Origin: Septoria linicola
Taxonomy: Eukaryota > Ascomycota > Dothideomycetes > Mycosphaerellales > Mycosphaerellaceae
Length of the DNA: 64,000 nucleotides
NCBI GenBank assembly: GCA_024114885.1
Contig: CP099420.1
Span: 3,472,001 to 3,536,000, forward strand
Reading direction: 5' to 3'
Made by a program: the position numbers and the translations under genes
Shown here: piece after piece, positions 1-11,682 of the stretch
How the letters are laid out: each line of letters starts with the position of its first letter
Position numbering within the stretch: the first letter of the stretch is position 1
Notes under the pieces: generated by a model
What the model was told of the DNA's origin: nothing
The model's database searches: none
Seen by the model: the letters and a program-made list of their open reading frames with translations, nothing else

Positions 1-850
1 TGATAGTGGCCAGGGCATATATGCTGTCTCGGTAAGCTTGCCTTCGTGCCTCCGCATCTATACCAGCCTTTGCATGACTGCCTTGATTGCATTCTTGCTC
101 CGCACGTTCTAAGAGCATTTCTAGTGCAGTCCGCATGCCAGGTTCTGTCTTTGTCAGATCCGTCACTGCGGGCTCTAGACCACCCAAGATGGGGCCCAAC
201 GGTCCTTGTTGCAGCCACTTCATAGCCTCGATTGCCACAACAGCTGTACCTGAGAGTGCATCAAACACATCGACGAAGCGCGCCACAAGCGAAGGCGCAT
301 CATCAGCTTCATCTGTGAGCATTCCGAAACAAATAATCGAGATGAGAATGGCGAATGCAAAAAGTGCATGGCAGTTCTGCTCGTCGATAGATTGTAGTAG
401 CGGAATATACAGATTGAGCGCGTGTTGTTGATGATACCGTGCCAAATCCATGAGAATCTCTTTTTGGGTGTCGTCAGCTTCGTGTCTGCGATGCAGTGCC
501 GCCACAGCCAGAAGGCCGTGCAACAAGAATGGATAGGTAAACGCCATCCTTGGAACGGTGTCTCTCCAGATCTCGTCGTGGTCCGGATTGTCGGTCATGG
601 TGGCATAGACCACAGACGTATAGTGATGAAGCAGCTCCATATCGCGTAATGGAAAGACCCTATCTTGGGTATCCGACGGGCTTGCGGCCAAAGCATTGGG
701 TAATGCTAGAACCTGGTTTGGGTATCGACATGATCTGTTGCCACGCGTGCAGTTGCGACATATGGGTTTCTCCTCGTCGCATCGCACTTTTCTTGCTTTG
801 CAGGTGGCACAACCATGTCGGGTCTTGGTGTGAGGTCTTCGCGTCGGCAT
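1..850 (-). CDS. Zn2Cys6 fungal transcription factor, C-terminus beyond window
   Basis: A single open minus-strand frame runs from an ATG at 850 off the left edge, giving about 283 residues. Near the N-terminus is a full Zn2Cys6 binuclear cluster with cysteines at residues 14, 17, 24, 31, 34 and 41, that is CX2CX6CX6CX2CX6C, with the basic stretch KARKVR between. It is followed by a short linker and a helical region starting ELLHHYTSVVYATM and continuing WRDTVPRMAFTYPFLLHGLL. That arrangement is typical of the C6 regulators related to the sterol uptake factor UPC2, whose C-terminal half carries the ligand or activation domain. No intron is needed in the visible part. The expected role is a nuclear DNA-binding regulator; targets cannot be read from the sequence. 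The 3' end and stop lie outside the window. Confidence 0.9.
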   Translation of the reverse strand, partial: MPTRRPHTKTRHGCATCKARKVRCDEEKPICRNCTRGNRSCRYPNQVLALPNALAASPSDTQDRVFPLRDMELLHHYTSVVYATMTDNPDHDEIWRDTVPRMAFTYPFLLHGLLAVAALHRRHEADDTQKEILMDLARYHQQHALNLYIPLLQSIDEQNCHALFAFAILISIICFGMLTDEADDAPSLVARFVDVFDALSGTAVVAIEAMKWLQQGPLGPILGGLEPAVTDLTKTEPGMRTALEMLLERAEQECNQGSHAKAGIDAEARRQAYRDSIYALATI

Positions 851-1553
851 TATGTGGACTAACTAGAGCTCAGCTCCATCCAAGCGGAGGACGAGAGCAA
901 TTGTGATCAAGGTCTGGACTTCTTGAGGAGATGACCGCGACTCCCATGACGACCACGGGTGTATATCTACACGGATTTCTTCGGACAATGCTGCATATGG
1001 TGGACGAAGGTGTAAGAAACGAAAAGCGCGAGGACTGCGGAATGGAAGGATTAGCCAGAATCACGTGATCCTTCCTGCTGATGACCATCGTACGACGATT
1101 GATAGGAAGGATGCACAACTTGTCTCACGAGCCTCCAACGCGTCGACATATTACATTTGCATCTCGTGTGCTTGAAGTCACAACACGAGAGTCAAGCGGT
1201 CTGCACTCATCACCGCCGGCTGTAATGCACAAGACAGCGGGCCTCGCACTGAAGAGGCACTGTCATGAGTGAAGAGCTAGCTGAATATCTGCGCCTCAAA
1301 TCTCGAAGGTACATTCACTTTCGAGTCATAGCAACCTACTTCTGGTACAAGTATCTCGCGCGCAGCTTCCTCCACATGCCAAAACAACGTCGAGCCTACT
1401 TGCAAGATTAACGCGCGCTTTTCTGCTTTGCTTCGCCAACAGCGTGCACAGACGGAACGCTCTCAGATACAGTCTCTAATCACAAGTCCATAGTCTTATC
1501 GAGCTGACTTTGGCTACTCATTCCACTTCAGATTTGGAACGCGACGAGAAGAC
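851..1553. other. Divergent intergenic region
   Basis: This 0.7-kb stretch separates the minus-strand Zn2Cys6 gene from the plus-strand gene at 1554 and must hold both promoters. Short open frames here have no family resemblance and look like chance. No repeat or RNA gene was seen. Confidence 0.5.
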
Positions 1554-2825
1554 ATGGGTGGCGCAGCTTTCGCACATGCCGCCGCGGACGGACAGCCAAC
1601 CCTTCGAACACCACGAATGAGCCCGGATACTTACGCCAAATTGAAGGGCATATACACGCAGCGGCTGATTGACTACTTTCCTGGCTGTGCGGTAACCCAA
1701 CTACAAGAAGCTCCAGAGAAGCTAGACTATGGCGACATTGATTTCATGATCGGCTCGGACAAGCCTTTTGACGCGATGCACCTTGCAACCTCTCTCGGAG
1801 CAGCCGGTATCATATCGTACGGTGGGCTCTGTATGATTGCGGTGCCTGTGAGTGGAGAGAAGTACTCCAGCGCCCCGATCAGATACACCAATCTCAACTC
1901 TCAAAAAGGCAGGAAGCCCTCGGATCAGCTCAGCAGCGAGGTGTACGCACAGATCGACATAGATCTGGTAAAGCCAGACCTCTTCGCGTGGCATGCGTTT
2001 TACGCGTCTTATGGCGACCTATCTGGCTTGCTGGGACAGATCATGCACAATCTTGGATTCACGGTGAGCGACAAGGGTATTATTCTGCGGCTGAAAGAAC
2101 TCGATGATGCGAAGGCAAGCGAAATTCACCTGCGAGTGACAGACAAGCAGGGACAGCTTCACCTCTCCAACGACCCTAACCAGGTGATGCGATTCCTTGG
2201 GCTAGATGCGACACGATATCGTGGTGGTTTTGGCACGCTGCGCGACTTCTACGCCTGGCTTGCGGAGTGCAGGCTACTTACGGCGGACTATGTCGGTAAC
2301 CTGCAGTACAAGCGAAAGGATACGTCGAACCAAAGGCAGAAAGAGCACAAGAGACCCATGATCTCCAACTTCTTCATAAGCTATCTGCCAGTAAACATGG
2401 ACGAAACGATCGATGAAAATAACAATCCAGCGGCATTAGGAGAATGCCTCTTGCATCGCAGACAGCAATGGCGTGAGGAAGCTATCGAGTTCTTCAGCAA
2501 ACACGAAGAGCTCAACAAGCTACGGGATGACCTCTCGACATCAATAGCTAACCAGACTGCTGACTTCTTGATCAAGCCTATGGTACTGGCACACTATGGT
2601 GGAAGCAAGGACAAGGTGCACGAGATCATTCGAGCTATCCGCCGGTGGGTAGGGTTTGAGAACGGCCAACCAAAGATACTTTCGATCAGCCATAGCGACG
2701 ATGAATCTCAGCTACGCTTTTGGCTGAGTGGCAGCACGCTCAGGGACCCAAAAGCTGTAGACGACTGGATTCGGGACAATTGGGGCCGGTGTAGAGCACT
2801 GGAGCGTGAGAAATCAAAGACATAG
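1554..2825 (+). CDS. Hypothetical protein with nucleotidyltransferase-like DID motif
   Basis: An intronless 423-residue frame begins at an ATG. Residues about 55-66 read KLDYGDIDFMIG. A Gly-Asp-Ile-Asp core after a hydrophobic strand resembles the metal-binding G-D-x-D motif of the nucleotidyltransferase superfamily, in proteins that fungi carry as uncharacterised single-exon genes. The rest is mixed alpha/beta with no signal peptide, no membrane segment and a basic C-terminus, so a cytosolic or nuclear protein is likely. The enzymatic assignment rests on one motif and I do not recognise a named family. The gene lies between two Zn2Cys6 regulator genes, both transcribed from the other strand. 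Confidence 0.75.
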   Translation: MGGAAFAHAAADGQPTLRTPRMSPDTYAKLKGIYTQRLIDYFPGCAVTQLQEAPEKLDYGDIDFMIGSDKPFDAMHLATSLGAAGIISYGGLCMIAVPVSGEKYSSAPIRYTNLNSQKGRKPSDQLSSEVYAQIDIDLVKPDLFAWHAFYASYGDLSGLLGQIMHNLGFTVSDKGIILRLKELDDAKASEIHLRVTDKQGQLHLSNDPNQVMRFLGLDATRYRGGFGTLRDFYAWLAECRLLTADYVGNLQYKRKDTSNQRQKEHKRPMISNFFISYLPVNMDETIDENNNPAALGECLLHRRQQWREEAIEFFSKHEELNKLRDDLSTSIANQTADFLIKPMVLAHYGGSKDKVHEIIRAIRRWVGFENGQPKILSISHSDDESQLRFWLSGSTLRDPKAVDDWIRDNWGRCRALEREKSKT

Positions 2826-3206
2826 ATGGGGAGGGGCCACCAAACGAGGGCTCTGCTTAGCGCGGAGCATCTTCAGTGTCGTTGGCGCTGTTATTGTTAA
2901 CAGTCTTGAACACAATCAATACCACTATAAAAGCTGATGCAGCCCCGGTCATGCCACTTGACTTCAAGTCGATAGCTGTTCTCACTCAAGACCAGTTATA
3001 TTGCTGCAAGGCAGGCCACTCATGCCTCGGCATGCCGATCTGCAGCAGAATCATGTGAATGCTCCGGTACCTCCATTGCTGAGATCGACCCATACCTAGG
3101 AGAGTGACAACGCCAGGCCATTTATTGACTTGCTGCTCACATCTGGCTCTATTGACTCCAGAACGAGCTTGCCTCAATGTCCTCTTCAATGTCCTCTTCA
3201 ACTGTG

Positions 3207-5266
3207 CTATAAGGGAGCCAATCCGGTCAGGCTTTGTTTCACTCCGGTCTCGGGACCCAGAGCGATGTACAGTGGCTGATACCAGGTCAGTGAGCGGTAC
3301 ATGACATGAGATTCACCTGACCTTACCTGTACAGAGTCAAGACACTGCTGCGCAATCGAGCTATGTTGCGACAAGATCGCCAGCAATGGTGTGGAATTGT
3401 CCAGTGCTTGTCGTGCGGAAAACGCGACTGCATGCTCATGCACTCTGGATGCCCCCAGCACGATCAAGGTCATTGCCGCGAATGCGAGCACCTCGATCGT
3501 AAGACAACGAGCTTCATGGAGCTCACCAAGACCTTGTAGTGTATCTGCAAGCTCACCTGCTTTGATGGCGGCTTCGATGCATCGATTCGTACTTGAGACC
3601 GCAACATTGCGGTCCCGCCTAGGCGCAGTCGGTGTGCCCAGATGATTCAGGAGTGAGCTGTGTAGTGTCATCTCGGCATAACACCGCACATATGCCAGGA
3701 GCAGCTGTGCTGTGGTCATTTCGCTCATAGGCGTCTCCCAGACATTGTCAAATTTGGCAATGTTCGCAGTCGCAGTCGACATTTCGACGTCAGACACGCT
3801 GCATCCTTCTCCGGATTGTCTCGCGTCATTGCTGATCAGAAGCTGCTCCATGGTGTCGATAGTCGACTCCAGCATCTCAAAGTGCATGGCGCTGTCCATC
3901 GTGTTATGCATCCCTTGTACCACTACCTCCGGATATAGTATATCTGGTCGCACGTTTGCGACATTTCGAGGAACTCCCAACGACAGTGATGTATATGCGT
4001 CCAAAGCTCTTATTGCTAACCACGTCCTAATGCGAGATTCCGATTCGTCTTTGGCGAGCCAGGGACTCGGTTCATGCAGCTTCATACGAAGTGCGGCAGA
4101 AGTAGCGATTCCGAGGAATGTATGTGCTGCAGTTTGAGCAGCAGCAGATTTCAGGAATAGGACGTTACAGACAACGGTCTGAAGGGATGCAAGGCTTTGG
4201 TGACGGTCGAGGGGTGAGCTGTTCGCCTGAGCAGCCGACATAAAGGAGATACTGAGCACATTAGCAGGACTCTTGCACCAGAGTTTGCATTTGCAACGCA
4301 CCCTTCAAGTCTGTGGTCACCAGACTCCGCTACTGTCGCACGGTCGAATCGCTGTCCGAGCGCAAGGAGTGAAAACAACAGCGCCAGCTCGCCTTGATCG
4401 CCTTCTAGTTGTCCAAAAAGCCCAAGCTCCATCCTCTGAATGGTGAAATCTACTCGAGACCGATCTACAAACGTCCATAGAGCCAAGGCCTCTGCGAAAG
4501 CTACGTCTAGCCAGTGGAGCATGTCCTGCTTCGGAGGAAGTGGCGGCGATCTCGATTGGAAAAGCAGCTCTGATGGGAGGGAGACCTTGATCAAACGACT
4601 GAGCCAAGCTGATTGCGGAACTTGATTGAGGCATGGGAGCAATCATGGCAAGCGACTCTGCTGCAAGATTCCATAGTTGACGCAGTACATCAATTCCGTA
4701 TAGGTTGGCGGTGGGTTCGCTTGTGGTTGTCTGCAGCTGATATGGACTAAACTCTAGTGCGGGTGTAGAATCTGGGCCAGGAGAGTGTGAGCTGCCCAAA
4801 CCAGAATCACGTTGGGCAGACTGGTCGTCCCGTGAGGTGTCTTTGGCAGTGGTATCTACTTGCCCACGGCTTGTTCCTTTGGTAAGAGCATGCTTCAAGG
4901 CGAGGTCTTGCTGTTTTACCTTCTGCTCAAGGTATGTCACATAGTCGACATCTTGCTCTTGTTTGATGCCGTTATTTCGCGAGCAAAGTATGCTAAACGT
5001 CCGAGGTCAACTTCATCGTAAGCGTGGGGACGATGCAAGTACCCTGCGCAGTAGCAACTACTGCATGAAGTGTTCTTGCCGCCGCCGTTACAGCGCAACT
5101 TTCGACGACGACATTGATCGCAACTCGATATCCGCGTACGGTTGGGCACAGCTTTGTCAAGTTTGATGCGCTTCGTCCTGTGTTCCGTGGGTGGAGTGCT
5201 GTCAAAGGCCACGGAGACCGACCTGACGGGATCGGTACTCACGAGTGTCAGAGTCTGAGTGTCCAT
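3207..5266 (-). CDS. Zn2Cys6 transcription factor with intron inside the zinc cluster
   Basis: The ATG is at 5266. Exon 1 (5266-5043) encodes cysteines at residues 49, 52, 59, 68 and 71. A 50-bp intron (5042-4993) must be removed to bring in the last ligand, C78, giving CX2CX6CX8CX2CX6C; unspliced, the sixth cysteine is missing. A YVTYLEQKVK coiled-coil linker follows directly, as usual in these proteins. The middle homology region continues in another frame from about 4600 (LPPKQDMLHWLDVAFAEAL). I could not place a convincing intron between 4640 and 4740 for that switch, so it may be an unrecognised splice or a frameshift. Further introns are clear at 4301-4252 (50 bp, branch CTAAT) and 3326-3276 (51 bp). 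The C-terminus carries the regulator domain with ALDAYTSLSLGVPR. Role: sequence-specific nuclear regulator, targets unknown. Confidence 0.8.
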
Positions 5267-6686
5267 CGCCTGCGATCATGTGCTGTCCGCCAGGCTGCGG
5301 CGCTGATGACCTATAAGAGAAGTAAGATCGTGTAGGGAGAGCATTGTAATTCTGCGTGCTGGCAAAGAAGCCATGTAGGGTGGCGAACTTGACCACGGTT
5401 TGCCAACACGGTTGCTCCATCAGGAAATACTGAATTGTGCCCAACAGAGGCCTCGCGATCTCCAGCACAACGCCCGGCGGTGGTTATCGAGCAGCCTCAG
5501 GGCCACACTAGCTAGGATCACGTCCATCAACTTGACCATACCAGCAAAGATTATATCCTCAGGTTCGCAGTCCCACCGCATTCATGTCCAACTCAAGCTG
5601 CCAATGCCAGGCGAGATAATTGATGCATTAGCGGATGAATCATACGCGTTTGGCATACCACTTTTTCCCTGAGCATGGTCATCCAAATTGAAGAATACAG
5701 CCAAGGCTTCGACAATTGTTGCTTCCATGGCTCTGCGCGACTGGCCAATCCAGCGGCAACTCGGAGAGATTCGCCTCGTAAGCGTGTCGGCAGAAGTGCG
5801 ATATCGGACTGGAGTCCGTCGCCACAGCTGCTGCAGGCCTTAGTTCCATCACGGCTTGCGACTGGATGCGTCTCGCTACAGATGCATGCTACGTAGCGAT
5901 TTGAGCTCGTGTTTGGAATCCTTACGACGCACGCCTATCGCAAAGAACGCGCCATCCGTGCGAGTCGGACTGCGCACCGGGAGTTCATGCTCTTTACTTG
6001 CCGCAATGCGTGGAGTGCTGCGATTCTTGCCAAAGGGGACCATCTGCAAGGATACTCATCAGCGCTCGGGCGACGACAATGCAGTTCCCATGAAATTCTG
6101 TGGAAGCTCGTCAGCTGTAACAGTCCGCATCCGCAACGCGAGAACAGCGCGGTAGTCTAATTTCCGTGATCAGTGACTCGGAGCTGTGAATGATTTGCAT
6201 CTCAACAGTTGATTTGCTCTCGGGGAAAGTTTGAAGCGAATAACAACATTTGCTGCACTGCAGACCACTATGCGAGTAGACAAGTTAACAACAAATATCT
6301 CGATACCCTTTCCGAACGTGAATTGCGAACAGAACGCTGCGAAACGAGCTTCTCGAGTTTGCAACAATAGCCGGCACATCTCCACCGAGTCTAGATTCTC
6401 ATGTGCCGGGATGTCGAAGTCGAGCATGAGCATGGGTGTCGCGCAGTGGGGAGGTCTGCGCTTCCAAGCGGCGTGCCCTCCGTAGCACGGGACGCTGTCT
6501 TTGTGTTGCTGGACTGCGACGTTGCACTGCTGTCGAGGGGTTTTGGCGGCAGAGTTACGACGCGACAGTCATCCTCTCCGGTCGAGATCGCCTACACTCT
6601 GTTCGCATCCAATTGGCCTGGATGAGATGCGTTTGCAAGTGGTTCGTCTGCCGTCTGCCTGCGTCTGTAGCAGTCATTCTGCGACA
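5267..6686 (-). other. Unresolved minus-strand coding-like segments
   Basis: Several stretches look coding on the minus strand but change frame and cannot be joined with confidence: about 6165-6070 (DYRAVLALRMRTVTADELPQ then NFMGT), 6050-5885 (DGAFFAIGVRRKDSKHELKS), 5905-5660 (a segment with CSSCGDGLQSD and ending SIWMTMLREK), about 5630-5490 and 5468-5350 (EIARPLLGTIQYFLMEQPCW). The first is faintly reminiscent of the region near the end of HxxxD acyltransferases. The area could be one multi-exon gene, two genes or a decaying gene. I do not recognise the product. Confidence 0.3.
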
Positions 6687-7048
6687 CTAAGATCCATTAC
6701 CCATCATCGACAAGATCCCCAGTGCGTCTGTCTTGGCATCACGATGATACAGTAGGCAGTCCATCACGACGTCGCAGGACTGCTTCTGCCAATTTGGACA
6801 GAGCGAGAATGTCAGAACAAGAGGTGAGGTCTGATCAGAGTCGCAAGGAAGGTTGCAATAGTTTTGAGCGTAGGGGCCCTGGCAATTTGTGCAATCTTCG
6901 ATCTGCTCCTCGATCGCCCGATCCATGATGGCGGCGCATAACAGTCCGCCAAGACTACGGATGACCCAACATTCTCCCGGATGTACTTCATGGCTCTTTT
7001 GCTGGAATACTCACTCACTGAGAATAGAGCCGCCATGGACAGCGGCAT
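6687..7048 (-). CDS. Small cysteine-containing hypothetical protein
   Basis: From an ATG at 7048, a likely 56-bp intron (GTATTCC...CCGTAG, about 7008-6953) joins MPLSMAALFSVS to a frame with LGGLLCAAIMDRAIEEQIED followed by CTNCQGPYAQNYCNLPCD, LCPNWQKQSC and a C-terminal DVVMDCLLYHRDAK. The seven or so cysteines and the compact size suggest a real small protein, but I do not recognise a family. The model may continue through another intron instead of stopping at 6687. Confidence 0.4.
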
Positions 7049-7482
7049 ATCTTTGAGCGCTATGATTGCTGGTCCGCAATGCGACACAGTGCGACTTTGG
7101 TCTCTTCAGCTTGTATGCTCTCTTTTGGCTCCCAACACCAAGTCATGCATGTGAAGACAGCTTGTGTCATGCTATTGTCTTGGGAATGTCATTGCATACC
7201 ATTTTCTGGCGGCTGGAGTCCTTTTCGGGCTGTAGCAAGCCCTTCGTCGCGACCTTGCAGGGATGTTGTCTAAGCGCCCACGCAGCGCTTACAGCCTGCC
7301 TCGCTGGATAGAGCCATGTGCTGTGCCTCACAGCTACATTTGGCAATGAGTATTACAATGAGAGCTGTCCTACGCAGACTCGCGATCGAGTCTCAATCTT
7401 CTCTCCTTCAGTAATTGCAACAATAGTTCGTCAGGCAGCGGGTCTGTCTACGGGTCCAGGCATATCACCACTGGCATCGAGC
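7049..7482. other. Intergenic region before the DUF3433 gene
   Basis: Promoter-length spacer between the minus-strand small gene and the plus-strand DUF3433 gene. The frame of the next gene is open upstream of its ATG to about 7318 but begins there with GTG, so no earlier start is supported. Confidence 0.4.
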
Positions 7483-10400
7483 ATGTCACGAGTCGCAGCA
7501 CTGGGATCGAATTGTGTTCTGTCAAGGGCGAGGACACCCTACTCCCACAATACACGGCCTACATCGACCAGTCATTCAACGCGTAATGCTCAAAATGGTA
7601 TCAGTTCGAGAGTTGGGAAGCAGAAGATTGTCAGACAGGCTTGGAGACCTCCATCATTGAAGAGGTGGTACCTATGCTCGTTGATTCTACTGACAAGTCT
7701 GCTGATCGCAATCACTGTCTGGCTCCTCATGCTCAGCAACAAGGATCACGGGATTATCTTTGCCCAGGATATCAACAAGCTACCTTTGGGCCAACTGTTC
7801 AGCTATCTTTATCTGCCTACCGTCGTTTCGGTGCTGTACAGCTTCCTTTGGGCATGGGTGGACCTGGACATCAGGAGGCTGGAACCATATTTCCAGCTCT
7901 CTAAGAATGGCGGAGTCGGTGCCGATGACTCTGTCCATCTGGCTTATCCTCTGGAATTTCTCATTACGCTACCTTTCACCGCGCTGAAGAGAAAGCACTG
8001 GCACGTGGTTTTGACATCGATTACTATCATGCTAGTCTTGTGGGGTCTCACTCCGATACAAGCTGGCATTTTTGCTGTCAGGGAGATCACCATCGACAAA
8101 GGTGTTCCTAGCCGACACTCAACGACATATACGCCTCTGTCTCTGCAGGGAAACACAACATCAATTTATGCTCAATCGGTGTACAACATTGCTTGGCTCA
8201 ATGAGACTTTGCCGCCATTCATGACTCGGGACTTTGTACTGAGCCCATTTGCTCCTGCTCGGCAGGCGACAGTAGAAGCTACGTCGGCCAATTTTACGGG
8301 CCTGACCACAGCATATAGCGTGGACGTGGACTGCGAGCCAGCGACCCTCTGGAACAATTCTGGCTGGTTCTATTACAATAGCACGGGTGGTTGCAGCATA
8401 CAAGCGCCCACATTTCGACCACTAGGCGGGAATGATACCACAAAGCCTTACGATACCATCTACGCCGGATACCAGAACAGAGACGGCTTTGCGCAGTACT
8501 ACCTGGAAGGACGCTGCGATGAGCGCTTTTACCACCTTTTCTTCGTTCGCTGGTCCAAAATGACAGATGCCTACATTAAAACACCTATGAATACGGGCAG
8601 CATGAGACCTTCGCAAGCGCAGAACGACAGCTCGCTTTTCTGCCAGGCCTCATACTACCAGCAAAGTGTCAAGGCCACTATAAGTCTGCCCAAGCAAGCT
8701 GTCCTCAGCGTTGAACCGGTTGGGGAGAAGATGCCTTTGCCCGCTGATCTTTTCAATATCAGCACCTTCGAATGGGCCATGAACTCTGGTCAAGAGCAGG
8801 TCGCAACTAGAGGCGAGTATCCTACAACGTCGTTTCCCGACCAGAAGTCCCAGCTACTCGACATGCCGCTGAACCTGAACTGGGTGCCAAAGATGGCTCC
8901 TTTTGCAATTGCCGCGCAGAGATGGCCAGCCGAGGATTACCTCGACCCCGAAATTCTTCGTCAATCTTATGAGTCCGCATATCGATTGTTGTTCTCCAGG
9001 CAGCTGGTTGACGTCTTGCATGACGAGACGAACATTTCTACACAATCTCTGGGATCACTCACATATGCTATACAAGCCGTCGTTGTCGTGCCTGGCTTCG
9101 CATATGCTACTATTTCCGTGCTTGGCCTGATCTTATTACTCGCGACGGGACTATTCATCACAATATCTAAGAGGAGAAACAATCTGCAGTCGGATCCTGC
9201 CACTCTGGGCTCTCTGATGGACCTCACTTCTGGCAACACAGGCATAGCCGAGACTCTTGCGAGATACGATCAATGCGACGATGCAGCCCTGCAAGCAGGA
9301 CTACAAAACGAGATGTTCTCGTTGCAGACTGGCATGCGTCATGAACGCTCTAGCGTGCGTCTACGCAGGTCGACAAAATGCTTCCCGGATGATGTCGTGC
9401 AGGACACTGCATCTAAGGAAGGGGCAGTCAGAAGTGGTGTTCGGCCGTTCGAAATGAGAGCGTGGATTGGTCTCGTATTCTTGGCCTTACAAATCGCAGC
9501 AATAGTCACATTCGCAGTCCTTTACAGCAAGTCACAACGTGATGACGGTAAGACTCGCATGAACGAAGAAACTTGCGTGTCACTAACCATGTCCAGGGCT
9601 CGCGCTTCCATCACAGTCGACCTTTGTGCGACAAGTGCTAGAGAATTATATCCCAATCGCACTTGCGACTCTGATCGAGCCTTTTTGGCTCATCTTAAAT
9701 CGCCTGATGGGTCTCCTTCAGCCGTTTGAGGAGTTGCGCAAAGGTGATGCCTCCGCCAAGAAGTCAGTCGACTTGGACTACGCATCTCTGCCACCACAGT
9801 TCCTGTTCCTTAGATGTTTTCGGGCTCGCCATTTCACTATGATGCTAGTGTGCTTCATGGTGCTGCTAGCGAACGTTCTTTCAGTCGCGCTGAGCGGGTT
9901 GATGTACGAGGACACAATGTCCATCCCGAGTACGTCCAGCACTGTCTATCCCTATAGCATGCAGCTTCTTCAACTCAACGGGACCGGACTACCTTTCAAT
10001 GGCGCTCTGGAAGAGAACTCGGATGGGAGCACGACTGTCGAGCCATTCTATCGTGCGATGTCGAACCAAACTGCTGGAACTCCCCTGCCACCTTGGGCAG
10101 GAGAGAACATGACTTATCGACCGATTGAAACAAGCGGCATGAACCAAAACATTTCAATTGACATGGAGACTCAGGCCATGAGGGCCGATCTTGTATGCCG
10201 TCAGCTTAACACGACAGGCAGCGACAGGTATGCCTTGAGTTTCAACGACGATGCATCTTCTGTAAGACTTGATGTTACACTACAGTCTGTCAATTGCAGC
10301 AACTTCAAAGGTTGGACCAGGACATTTTCAGGGCTTGGCCTGAACTCTTTGGGAGATCCATCTCCGGGACGTCAGGCCATAGAGCTGAATGCTATGCTCT

Positions 10401-11359
10401 CAAAACGCAGCATGTACCAGAATCAGGCTGATTCTGGTCGCAATGTCACTGACCACTCCGAAGCCAACGATCTCTTCTGCAGACAGCACATCGTGGCCGG
10501 CTGGATTCGAGCGGATTGGCAAGCAATTAATAGTACACAAAACAGGCAGGGCAACTTCGACCTCAAAGCCTCGCTTGTCGATTCCACCTTCATCCTTTGC
10601 AGGCCAGTCATCTATGCGGGAAGTGCCAGTGCAATCTTTGACAGCACTGGTCGAGTAGTGGAAGCTCTATCTCAGAGTCTACGACCAAACAACGGTGACG
10701 CTTACGGGATGACGGTCAACCAGAGTTCATTCTTTGACCTCATCGCTCAGTCCAACCGCTTCTTGACTGACAGCGATTCCACATGGCACAACGACTCGTT
10801 ACCCTCAGACTACAACAACTACCTGATCGAGCAAATGAGAGGTGATACAACGCCGTCTCTTTTGGATCCCTCCTCGCCGGCGCCGGAAGCAGAAGCAGCA
10901 GCAGAGCAGTACGCAAGAGTATACAGCCGCCTCTTTTCCATACTGGTCTCGACCAATCATCGATACCTCTTCCAGCCCGCTGAAACGGCTTCGAAAGTGC
11001 CAGTCACGCTCTTGACGCCAGAAACACGGATTATCTTCTCGACGCCAGCATTCATTATCGTGCAAGTTATTTTCGGTCTATACATTCTTACTACAATCAT
11101 GTTTTACACACGGCGGCCATGGAAGGTGTTGCCAAGACTACCGAGCACAATCGCCAGCCAGATTGCGTTCTTTGCTGGGAGTAAGACATTACACGACATG
11201 TCCGACTGGCATGGATCACCTAAACAAGGTCGCAAAGGGTGGAGGTGGGGATATGGTAGATATATGGCGATCGACGGGACGCTGCGCGTGGGCGTGGAGA
11301 GGGAGCCTTTCGTGAACCGACTCGAGAGTGCAGAAGTGCAGATCCGCGGCTACAAATGA
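7483..11359 (+). CDS. DUF3433 family multipass membrane protein
   Basis: The first in-frame ATG is at 7483. One 49-bp intron (9548-9596, with CTAAC branch point) joins the two large frames to give 1275 residues. The layout is that of the fungal DUF3433 proteins, an internally duplicated membrane protein. Transmembrane segments are visible at about residues 62-83 and in the following LFSYLYLPTVVSVLYSFLWA and VVLTSITIMLVLWGL stretches. A long N-glycosylation-rich lumenal or extracellular region with many NxS/T sites follows, then helices around TYAIQAVVVVPGFAYA and WIGLVFLALQIAAIVTF. The second half repeats this plan after YIPIALATLIEPFWLILN and MMLVCFMVLLANVLSVALSG, ending with a helix at IIVQVIFGLYILTTIMFY and a basic cytoplasmic tail. 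Molecular function is unknown for the family. Confidence 0.9.
9548..9596 (+). other. Intron in the DUF3433 gene
   Basis: A 49-bp GTAAG...CAG intron with CACTAACC near its 3' end. Removing it links the upstream frame (SQRDDG) to the downstream frame (LALPSQSTFVRQVLENYIPI) in phase. Confidence 0.9.
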
Positions 11360-11682
11360 GCTATCACTCGACCCGGCAAGAGTTTCGTATGAGCAAATGA
11401 ATGCATTCGGAGCATGCTATGAACAACTGCTTCCTGTGGTGACAATGTCTTCCTGTAGTCCATTCTCATACCATTTTCTTCTGTTTCCTTGTGCAAGCTT
11501 GTCAAACAGCCGCTGGTATAATTCCATCAAGTCATCAATTCGCGCAAAATGCTTGTCATGTCATCAATCAACCGCAAAACCAAACGGACGCCCAGGCGCT
11601 ATGTGCACAACTCTAAGCTCAGACCTGTTATCCCAATTCAAACGACTCGACACAGAAACCCGCGCAACAAGCATCACGGCGT
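11360..11682. other. Convergent 3' intergenic region
   Basis: About 320 bp between the stops of two convergent genes. It should contain both 3' untranslated regions; no gene or repeat was seen. Confidence 0.5.

Noticed and set aside
7318..7482. 55-codon N-terminal extension of the DUF3433 protein
   Set aside because: Opens with GTG and has no conserved sequence; ATG at 7483 preferred.
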